A DNA stretch of 7,171 bases from JBECKX01 sp964468475 (lineage in GTDB: Bacteria; Zixibacteria; MSB-5A5; CAIYYT01): the NCBI GenBank assembly GCA_964468475.1, contig CAYXUL010000098.1, forward strand, positions 1 to 7,171, written 5' to 3'. Of the stretch, positions 1 to 5,751 are shown piece by piece; position 1 is the stretch's first letter; every line of letters begins with the position of its first letter. A program made the translations under genes and the position numbers. The notes under the pieces were generated by a model. It ran no database searches, was not told where the DNA came from, and saw only the letters and a list, made by a program, of their open reading frames with translations.

Positions 1-1046
1 AGCTTCTCGACAGCCTCCAGGCTCACACCGTTGTACATCGAGACACGAATACCGCCGACAGAGCGATGGCCCTTGAGACCGATGAAACCGTTTGCTTTGG
101 CGTCGGCGACGAAGTTGGCTTCCATCTCTTCCGACACCATCCGCAGGGTCGCATTCATCCAGGAACGGCTGTCCTCGCGCACGGTACCCTTGTAGAAACC
201 ATCTGACTCATCGATGATTCCGTAAATGATATCCTTCTTCTGCTTGTTGATCTTCTCAAGCTCATCAAGCCCGCCAATCGACTCTATCCATTTCAGGAAT
301 AGCTGCACCATGTAGACGTTGAATACCGGCGGAGTATTGTAGGTGGAGTCCTTCTCGATGTGAGTCTTGTAATTGAGGATCTTGGTGGTGCCTTCCTTGA
401 TCTTCGCCAGCATATCATCACGCATAATTATAAGAGTCACACCCGCCGGGCCGATATTCTTCTGCGCACCGGCGTAGATCATGGCGATTTTGCGGACGTC
501 AAAATGACGCGAGAGAATGTCAGACGACATATCCACAATCAAGGGCACGTTGCCTGTGTCGGGGTAGTAGTGCCATTGGGTGCCGAAGATAGTGTTATTT
601 GAGGTCAAGTGCACGTAGGCAGCCTTCGGATCAAGTTTAAGCTGATCGGGCGAGGGAACGAAGGTATATTTGGCTTCCTCCGACGTCACCGCGATGTTGA
701 CTTTACCGAAAAGCTTCGCTTCCGATATTGCTTTGGCGGACCAGGCGCCGGTATTGATATAGTCTGCCGATTGATTCGATGAGAGGAAATTCATCGGGAT
801 CATGGCAAACTGGAGTGAAGCTCCTCCGCCCATGAAAATGATACTGTAATTGTCGGGCAGTTGTAACAGTCGTCGCAGAGTCTTCTTGGTGTCGTCAAGG
901 ATGGCATCGAAATCTTTACTGCGATGGCTCATCTCCATAATTGAGAGACCGAGACCTTTGTAATCCAGCAGTTCTTTCTGCGCCGCTTGTAGCGCTTCCA
1001 GCGGCAGCGCCGCCGGACCGGGATTAAAATTGTATACGCGTCCCAT
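1..1046 (-). CDS. serC: Phosphoserine aminotransferase (3'-truncated by the window edge)
   Basis: SerC is a cytoplasmic class-V PLP-dependent aminotransferase. It converts 3-phosphohydroxypyruvate plus glutamate to O-phosphoserine and 2-oxoglutarate, the second step of serine synthesis, and in some bacteria it also acts in pyridoxal-phosphate synthesis. Translating the complement from ATG at 1046 gives 348 codons without a stop. The N-terminus (MGRVYNFNPGPAALP) and the EMSHRS stretch near residue 37 are characteristic of SerC. FMGGGASLQF lies at about 71-80, and the PLP-lysine context AGAQKNIGPAG puts the Schiff-base lysine at about 196. The C-terminal GHRSVGGIRVSMYNG signature lies at about 326-340. 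The family is about 360 residues long, so only about ten are lost off the left edge. A good Shine-Dalgarno AAGGAA (complement of 1055-1060) sits 8 nt before the ATG. It is the last gene of the minus-strand operon seen here, 28 nt after serA. Identity is very secure. Confidence 0.97.
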   Translation of the reverse strand, partial: MGRVYNFNPGPAALPLEALQAAQKELLDYKGLGLSIMEMSHRSKDFDAILDDTKKTLRRLLQLPDNYSIIFMGGGASLQFAMIPMNFLSSNQSADYINTGAWSAKAISEAKLFGKVNIAVTSEEAKYTFVPSPDQLKLDPKAAYVHLTSNNTIFGTQWHYYPDTGNVPLIVDMSSDILSRHFDVRKIAMIYAGAQKNIGPAGVTLIIMRDDMLAKIKEGTTKILNYKTHIEKDSTYNTPPVFNVYMVQLFLKWIESIGGLDELEKINKQKKDIIYGIIDESDGFYKGTVREDSRSWMNATLRMVSEEMEANFVADAKANGFIGLKGHRSVGGIRVSMYNGVSLEAVEK

Positions 1047-1054
1047 AACCGTCA

Positions 1055-1060
1055 TTCCTT
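1055..1060 (-). promoter_or_regulatory. Ribosome binding site of serC
   Basis: AAGGAA on the minus strand, 8 nt upstream of the ATG at 1046. It lies inside the 28-nt serA-serC spacer, so serC has its own translation signal within the operon and fixes the start choice. Confidence 0.7.
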
Positions 1061-1074
1061 ATAGATCCTTAGTC

Positions 1075-1968
1075 CTAGGATATTCTCTTATTGTAAGTCC
1101 CCAAAAACTTGCCAATTACGCGATCTACTACTTTGCCGATGCGCAGCAGATTCTCCGCTGTCGAAGCACCGATGTGCGGCGTCAGCAACGTGTTCGGAGC
1201 ATCAAGCAGCGGTGATTTTTCGGGAGGGTCGCTGTACCATACATCGTTGCAGAAGAACCCAACCTTCCCGGACCTAAGCGCCTCAGCCATGTCGTCCTCA
1301 TTCACACATTTGCCGCGGCCGGTGTTGATAACGACTACACCATCCTTCATTTTCGCAATCGTCTTCTTATTGATAAATCCGAGCGTCTTTTCGGTAAGGG
1401 GCGTGTGCAAAGTAAGATAGTCGGCAGCTTCCAGTACCTCATCCATCGACACTTTGATGGTGATATAGTCATGAATATCAACCGTAGGATCATAGCCCAC
1501 GGTGTTCATCCCAAACGCCACCGCACGTTTTGCCATCTCGGTGCCGATCTTGCCGCAGCCGAGCAGGCCGAGCGTCTTGCCAGACAACTCGGAACGTTTC
1601 AGTTCCTTCTTGAGCCATTTGCCCTCTTTCATCGATCGATCTGCCTCCACAATGTGATTAGGCACGGCGATCATCAGCGCAAACGCTAATTCTGCCACGG
1701 CGATACTTGATGCTTCGGCGGTGTTGTGAACTTCGATGCCTTTGGATTCGGCATAGGCAACATCGATATTGTCCAGTCCGACACCACCGCGGATGATCAG
1801 CTTTAGTTTCTCACCTTTGTCGATGTAGTCCTTGTCGCAGGTCGTCTTGGAGCGCACGAGCACGATTTCGGCGTTGGGCAGATCATCTTTGTTGTCGGTC
1901 ACCTCGCCATACTTGCCAAGCAACCCCGGAAGGGAAGGATCGAATGCGTCGGAGATTAGTATCTTCAT
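1075..1968 (-). CDS. serA: D-3-phosphoglycerate dehydrogenase, short ACT-less form
   Basis: This NAD-dependent 2-hydroxyacid dehydrogenase (297 aa) most likely oxidises 3-phosphoglycerate to 3-phosphohydroxypyruvate, the first committed step of serine synthesis. The substrate-binding half begins at residue 1, with RGGVGLDNIDV at 60-70; Arg60 is equivalent to a phosphate-binding Arg of E. coli SerA. The NAD Rossmann motif GCGKIG is at 137-142, followed by YDP (Asp160), which favours NAD over NADP. The catalytic Arg is Arg218 in NTGRG and the catalytic His is His265 in TPHIGAST. The residue normally Glu in the DVFxxEP motif is Asp here (Asp247 in NDVWYSDPP). The protein stops just after the Rossmann/substrate fold, so it has no ACT or intervening domain and probably lacks the serine feedback inhibition of long SerA forms. 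It lies between the DUF1015 gene (31 nt upstream) and serC (28 nt downstream). The fold alone would also allow another 2-hydroxyacid dehydrogenase, but the serC neighbour strongly favours SerA. Start is ATG with GAGG about 10 nt upstream. Confidence 0.9.
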   Translation of the reverse strand: MKILISDAFDPSLPGLLGKYGEVTDNKDDLPNAEIVLVRSKTTCDKDYIDKGEKLKLIIRGGVGLDNIDVAYAESKGIEVHNTAEASSIAVAELAFALMIAVPNHIVEADRSMKEGKWLKKELKRSELSGKTLGLLGCGKIGTEMAKRAVAFGMNTVGYDPTVDIHDYITIKVSMDEVLEAADYLTLHTPLTEKTLGFINKKTIAKMKDGVVVINTGRGKCVNEDDMAEALRSGKVGFFCNDVWYSDPPEKSPLLDAPNTLLTPHIGASTAENLLRIGKVVDRVIGKFLGTYNKRIS

Positions 1969-1999
1969 ATCGGAAAAACCTCAAAGCAAGGAGTTGATC

Positions 2000-3026
2000 T
2001 CAGTCATACAGCAGATTAACCACCAGCCCNNNNNNNNNNNNNNNNNNNNNNNNNNNNNNNNNNNNNNNNNNNNNNNNNNNNNNNNNNNNNNNNNNNNNNN
2101 NNNNNNNNNNNNNNNNNNNNNNNNNNNNNGTACATCCCAGTCACACTGTCGATCTCGGGATCGACGGCTCTGTTTTCAGGCGCTGGCGATATCTCAAAGC
2201 GCTGTTCAACCTTCTCGATGAATTCTTTTTCACTCAGACCATTGAGATCGCGCACAACGCGATTGTAGGATAGTATCCGCAATTGATTCTCGGGAAAAAC
2301 CACCGTGAGAAAGTAATTGAAAGGCTCGTCACCGCTGTAGTCGGGCTTCAGGTTGCGTCTTTCTTTGCAAACATTAGCAGCAGCGGCGCAGCGATGGTGA
2401 CCATCAGCGATATAGGTAGCGCTAAGAGCTTCGAAGCCTGAAGTGATCTTGCGGATTGAGTCGGTGTCATCCACAATCCAGATTCGATGCCTGACATCAG
2501 CCGCAGTAAAATCAAACTTGGGATCACCTGTGGTTGCGTCAGCAAGCAGGTGGTCGAGCGTGTCATTCGGAGGATAGAACAGGAATACCGGGCCCGGCTG
2601 GGCATTCAGTATGTCGGTCAAACGAGTACGATCCGATTCTTTGTCAGGGCGTGTGAACTCGTGGCGCTTGATGGCACCCTTGAAGTAGTCATCGACGCTT
2701 GAGAGCAGCATATAGCCGGTCTGTTCGACATCACGCCAGTTGAGGCGATAGATGTAGATCGATTCCTTCGAGTCGCGGATCATGGTCTCATCGTCGATGA
2801 ACTTCTGCAGGTTCTCCTTTGCCCGCAAGTAGAGGTCCATGCTGGCCGGTTCATCGGCGGGATCAAAGGTGATCTCCGGTTTGGTGACTCGCAGAAATGA
2901 GTACTTATTGGTTGAGGCCAGCGCACGGGCTTCTTCAGTTGAGAGCGTGTCATAAGGTGGCGCAGCCACCATTTCCACTAAGTTCGCCTTGGGCCGCAAC
3001 CCCCTAAATGCCTTTACTTTAACCAT
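2000..3026 (-). CDS. DUF1015-family protein of the serine operon (interrupted by assembly gap)
   Basis: This is a conserved cytoplasmic protein recognised as DUF1015 (COG4198). Residues 1-299 are readable. The N-terminus is typical (FRGLRPKANLVEMVAAPPYDTLS), then RHEFTRPDKESDRTRL at 121-136 and the hallmark YIADGHHRCAAAA at 205-217. After the gap, the frame reading GLVVNLLYD and then TGA at 2000-2002 matches the usual DUF1015 ending, so I place the stop there. The in-frame TAA at 2016-2018 is an artefact of the 100-N filler. The family is usually about 400 residues and 308 are visible, so roughly 100 residues (about 300 nt) are probably missing. ATG 3026 is the only plausible start, because a TGA lies in frame four codons upstream; its Shine-Dalgarno is weak. 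It is the first gene of the operon with serA and serC. Function is not established from sequence. The DGHHR motif resembles the ParB/sulfiredoxin-fold free-serine kinases, which with the operon context hints at a serine/phosphoserine role (inference). Confidence 0.9.
2030..2129. other. Assembly gap (100 N) inside the DUF1015 gene
   Basis: Exactly 100 N. The coding frame before the gap (last codon TAC, Tyr299) and the DUF1015-like C-terminus after it join only if the missing length is a multiple of three. One hundred is not, so the run is a placeholder. From the usual family length the true missing stretch is probably near 300 nt. Confidence 0.9.
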
Positions 3027-3088
3027 GATAACATCTCATCCATTCGCGCTGACGGCGCCTGAACGCAAACCTCCTGAATTCACGCTGT

Positions 3089-3116
3089 ATACTATCAAAA
3101 TAGGCCTAAAACGCAA
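3089..3116 (-). promoter_or_regulatory. Candidate sigma-70-type promoter of the DUF1015-serA-serC operon
   Basis: On the minus strand, TTGCGT (complement of 3111-3116) is followed after 16 nt by TAGTAT (complement of 3089-3094). An overlapping alternative -10, TATACA, lies at 3086-3091 with a 19-nt spacer. This would give a leader of roughly 55-60 nt before the ATG at 3026. It is based on consensus similarity only, and the promoter rules of this lineage are unknown. Confidence 0.35.
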
Positions 3117-3279
3117 GTTCTTCCTTTCACAATCGCTACGTGATGCGGGTGGGTGGGTGTTTGGAAAGCGTGGTCACAGAACACCGCCGGAACGGTGCGG
3201 CACGCAACTGCGCCGAAGTAGGGCAGGTCTTATAAGCGACCTGGCATCAGGCTCCAAATTGAAATCTTAAGAAATTCTG

Positions 3280-3307
3280 TTGCGCGGCAAACTCCGGCGC
3301 GTATTTT
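3280..3307 (+). promoter_or_regulatory. Candidate promoter of the thiamin-uptake operon
   Basis: TTGCGC at 3280-3285 and TATTTT at 3302-3307 are separated by 16 nt. Initiation would fall near 3313-3316, about ten nt before the first stem of the TPP riboswitch, which is where a riboswitch promoter is expected. TATTTTG is also close to the Bacteroidetes-type -7 element, but does not match it exactly. Support is from position and loose consensus only. Confidence 0.35.
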
Positions 3308-3325
3308 GCGTGTCGGAAAAGAAAA

Positions 3326-3411
3326 TGCCGTTGGGAGTGGCAGCCGAATAGGTTGCCTGAGATAACAACCCTCGAACCTGATCCGGATAATACCGGCGGA
3401 GGAAAACGGCA
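3326..3411 (+). ncRNA. TPP riboswitch aptamer (THI element)
   Basis: This is a cis-acting mRNA leader that binds thiamin pyrophosphate. P1 is a perfect 7-bp pair: TGCCGTT at 3326-3332 with AACGGCA at 3405-3411. GGGAG (3333-3337) and ACCCT (3368-3372) occupy the P2 strands. P3 is GGCAGCC (3339-3345) with GGTTGCC (3351-3357), with one wobble and a 5-nt loop. The invariant CTGAGA at 3357-3362 binds the pyrimidine ring. The second arm holds the conserved ACCTGATCCGGATAATACC at 3376-3394, with a P5 stem CCGG/CCGG (3383-3386, 3393-3396), and CGGAGGAA closes P4. All invariant blocks of the class are present in order and spacing, so the call is very safe. It lies about 160 nt upstream of the TonB-dependent receptor start and predicts TPP repression of the receptor-symporter operon. 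Confidence 0.96.
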
Positions 3412-3471
3412 GCGTAAGATCTTCATCATGCTCCCAGCTTTTTTGAATCAGGGAGCCTCACGTTGCCGTTT
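3404..3471 (+). promoter_or_regulatory. Riboswitch expression platform: alternative stem competing with P1
   Basis: AAACGGCAGCGT (3404-3415) can pair with ACGTTGCCGTTT (3460-3471) over 12 bp with one G-U. Inside it, GCTCCC (3430-3435) pairs with GGGAGC (3451-3456) around a 15-nt loop containing six T. The outer stem uses the whole P1 3' strand, so it and the TPP-bound aptamer exclude each other. After the stem comes only TTTCTAAAG, a poor U tract, so a simple intrinsic terminator is unlikely. If it were one, TPP would activate, opposite to the usual logic. It fits better as an anti-sequestor: between the two stems lies CCTCAC (3456-3461), complementary to the downstream Shine-Dalgarno. Base pairing is seen; the mechanism is inferred. 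Confidence 0.6.
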
Positions 3472-3530
3472 CTAAAGCGTAGTTTCGAGCGCATCAGGAG
3501 CGGCACTTTTGTTGGTGGTAGTCGAACCTG

Positions 3531-3549
3531 GCCGGCGTTGATTGCCGGC
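3531..3549 (+). repeat. GC-rich hairpin in the receptor leader
   Basis: GCCGGC at 3531-3536 and again at 3544-3549 form a 6-bp all-GC stem with loop GTTGATT. It sits 11 nt before the GTGAGG ribosome binding site and directly follows TCGAACCTG, a 9-nt copy of sequence in the riboswitch core (3372-3380). It may shape access to the ribosome binding site. It is not followed by a T run, so it is not a terminator. Confidence 0.5.
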
Positions 3550-3560
3550 TTCATCCTGAA

Positions 3561-3566
3561 GTGAGG
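3561..3566 (+). promoter_or_regulatory. Ribosome binding site of the TonB-dependent receptor
   Basis: GTGAGG lies 6 nt before the ATG at 3573. The same bases contain an in-frame GTG (3561) that would add four residues, but upstream of that GTG there is no purine-rich motif. I therefore read it as Shine-Dalgarno and not as the start. It is the exact complement of CCTCAC at 3456-3461. Confidence 0.6.
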
Positions 3567-3572
3567 TCTCTG

Positions 3573-5751
3573 ATGATTCGCCAAGCAAACCTTTTGACAA
3601 TTATGGCAACAGCGTTATTGCTGCTTGCGCCGGAGTTTCTTTACGCTGCGACTATTAGTGGTACCGTCGTCGACCCGGACGGCAAACCGATTGTGGGCGC
3701 AAATATTGCCGTCGATGGCGGTCGGATAGAGGCAGCGTCGGGCGAGAATGGCGCCTTTCACTTGGCTGTCGACCTGGGCGAAGCTCATGATCTAACCTTC
3801 ACCCACGTTGGCTTTCGGCCACGGATGGTTAAGATAACCAACGATAAGCCTCTCACAGTCGAACTCCAGCCCACTGTCTATCCGGAGCAGGGGATTACCG
3901 TAACCGCGTCCCGCGCCCAGGCCGGGGTATCTCCGGTGGCATTCAGTGACTATACAGCACGTGATCTCAAGCGAGATTATTCAATCGGCGAGTTTCCGCT
4001 GCTGTTGGCGACCACGCCCAATCTTTACGCCTACGCGGATGCCGGTGGCGGTCTGGGGTACAGCTACATTCGTATTCGGGGTTTCGATGACAAGCGTGTC
4101 TCGACCTACATCAACGGTGTACCTCTTAATGATCCGGAGGATCAGGCCACTTATTTTGTTGATCTTCCCGACTTTGCCGCCAATGTCAAGGATATCCAGG
4201 TGCAGAGGGGTATTGGCAATTCGCTATACGGGGATGCTTCTTTCGGCGGTTCGGTGAATATCGTCTCGTCAGGTATCGAGCAGGATCGTTCGATCGCGGT
4301 TTCGACCGGCTACGGCGGCTTCTGGAGCGGCAGCGATTGGGTCGGCCACATGGAGAAACAGTCATTGGAGTACAATTCCGGCCTGATGGATGGCCGCTGG
4401 AATTTCTCAGGGCGCTATTCCCGCCAGCTCTCCGATGGCTACCGCAAAGAGTCGTGGTACAATGGCTGGTCCTACTATCTTTCTCTGGCAAGGCTTGACC
4501 CGAACATGACCACGACCGTAAACATTTACGGGGGCCCGATGCGGATGCATCTGGCATACTACGGAATTTCCCCGGAACAGATGGCGGCTGACCGTCGCTA
4601 TAACCCGCTTACTTACAGCAACGAAACTGACAACTTCAACCAACCGCACTATGAAGTCCACAACAGTCTGAAACTGGGGGAGAAGACGACTCTCAACAAC
4701 ACGCTTTTCCATATACATGGGGATGGTTACTATGAACAGTACAAGAAGGACCAAACCTACTCCGACTACAGTATCCCGCCGACGGAGATAACCAATGATC
4801 AGGGGCAGGTAATTGATGAAATCACTTCAGGCGATCTGGTACGCCAGCAGCACGTGAACAAAAACCAATGGGGCTGGAGTCCCCGGCTTGACTTCAAGCA
4901 GGAGAGGGGAGATCTGAACGTTGGCGGACAGTTCTACTATTTCGAATCGGATCATTGGGGTGATGTCACCTGGGCGGAGGATGTCACCAGTCAGATTAAC
5001 CCGCAGCATAAGTACTATGAATACTATGGAAAGAAGTACTTCGGCGCCGCCTACGCACACAAGGTGTACCGCGTGAATGATCGATTGCGGCTGAACGGTC
5101 ATCTGCAGTTTCGTTATCAAAAGTACGATTTCAATCAGGTGAAAATGGGGCCATACGCCGGCTACCAATTCAATGTCAACTGGTTCTTCGTTTCACCAAG
5201 GGTAGGGGTGACTTACTCGCTCTCTGACAACACTGACCTGATGNNNNNNNNNNNNNNNNNNNNNNNNNNNNNNNNNNNNNNNNNNNNNNNNNNNNNNNNN
5301 NNNNNNNNNNNNNNNNNNNNNNNNNNNNNNNNNNNNNNNNNNNTACAACTTCGTGGACAATCAGACTTTCAGCTACGATGGCAATACAATCGCCGGATTT
5401 CCGGAATACATTGGCAACCTGGTTGCAGAGTTCAACACGAATCACATTCAACTTGCGTATCGAGGAAGGCTGAACGGGAAGATGTACGTTGAAAGCAACG
5501 ACGTGGAGAATCTTGCGATTGATCCTCATTTCATATCATCAATCACCGGCAAGCTCGAGCTGGGGAATTTTGCACAGATGGGAACACTTGAACTGGGAGT
5601 TAATCTCTTCAATATCTTCAATACCAAGTACGCATACTTCGGTTATGGCGGAATCACCCGTTTCCGCGGAGCTGCTGATGAGCCATGGGCCGAATATATA
5701 CCTGCGGCAGAGCGTTCAATCTTCACCGAGCTAACTTTCAGGTTGCAGTAG
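3573..5751 (+). CDS. TonB-dependent outer-membrane receptor, predicted thiamin uptake (interrupted by assembly gap)
   Basis: This is an outer-membrane beta-barrel that imports a ligand using TonB energy. From ATG 3573 it has a signal peptide (1-25, ending EFLYA before ATISG). A carboxypeptidase-D-like regulatory domain follows at about 27-100 (SGTVVDPDGKPIVGANI, ending LTVELQP), then a TonB-box-like GITVTASRAQ at 107-116. The plug domain spans about 118-233, with RIRGFDDKRVSTYINGVPLN and VQRGIGNSLYGDASFGG. An aromatic-rich barrel runs to the end. The gap at 5244-5343 removes part of the barrel. The sequence after it (YNFVDNQTFSYDG onward, with GVNLFNIFNTKYAYFGYGG) continues as a typical receptor C-terminus in a frame shifted by the filler length, ending at TAG 5749-5751. 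About 557 plus 135 residues are visible, and roughly 100 more are probably missing. The terminal residues are ELTFRLQ, without the usual terminal Phe/Tyr. The upstream TPP riboswitch makes thiamin or a thiamin precursor the likely ligand; the barrel alone does not show this. Confidence 0.94.
5244..5343. other. Assembly gap (100 N) inside the TonB-dependent receptor gene
   Basis: Exactly 100 N. The frame before the gap ends on a complete codon at 5243, and the receptor-like frame after it starts with TAC at 5344. They join only if the missing length is a multiple of three, so the run is a placeholder. Reading straight through gives a false stop near 5490. Confidence 0.9.

Larger units (their letters stand above)
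3027..3325. other. Divergent intergenic region, no gene seen
   Basis: About 300 bp between the start of the minus-strand serine operon and the plus-strand TPP riboswitch. I see no convincing coding sequence. It contains candidate promoters for each direction (annotated separately) and a G-rich run at 3147-3157 (three GGG tracts separated by single T). Two small inverted repeats are also present: CACCG/CGGTG at 3182-3186 and 3193-3197, and CAGGTC/GACCTG at 3224-3229 and 3238-3243 around an 8-nt A/T-rich loop. The second could be an operator or a transcript hairpin, but nothing in the sequence assigns it a role. A minus-strand AGGAGG (complement of 3069-3074) has no start codon at proper distance. 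Confidence 0.6.

Noticed and set aside
2016..2029. DUF1015 gene ending at the TAA at 2016-2018
   Set aside because: The three post-gap residues (AGG) do not resemble the family end. The alternative frame, ending at TGA 2000-2002 with GLVVNLLYD, does.
3069..3074. A perfect minus-strand AGGAGG that might start a leader peptide before the DUF1015 gene
   Set aside because: No ATG, GTG or TTG lies at a workable distance downstream, and the DUF1015 frame has a TGA between this motif and its ATG.
2989..3270. A plus-strand 93-residue open frame across the start of the DUF1015 gene and the intergenic region
   Set aside because: It overlaps the DUF1015 coding start on the opposite strand, has low-complexity basic content, no recognisable domain and no clear ribosome binding site.
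3247..3429. A minus-strand 60-residue open frame over the riboswitch
   Set aside because: It lies antisense to the TPP aptamer, and its sequence is dictated by conserved RNA structure. There is no coding evidence.
3430..3456. Intrinsic terminator around the six-T run at 3439-3444
   Set aside because: The T run is in the loop of the GCTCCC/GGGAGC hairpin and not after it. Using it as a terminator would need the long-range pair TGGGAG (3332-3337) with CTCCCA (3431-3436), which would destroy the aptamer.
4186..5168. Several long minus-strand open frames inside the receptor gene
   Set aside because: They are antisense shadows of the receptor, with no domain or start signal. The plus-strand protein accounts for the sequence.
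3561..5492. A single 643-residue open frame running through the second gap
   Set aside because: Its tail after the gap (from 5344) is not receptor-like and comes only from the arbitrary 100-N length. The true receptor C-terminus is in another frame ending at 5751.
5353..5751. A separate small gene starting at GTG 5353
   Set aside because: It is the C-terminal part of the TonB-dependent receptor after the gap. The frame is open back to the gap edge at 5344, and there is no ribosome binding site.
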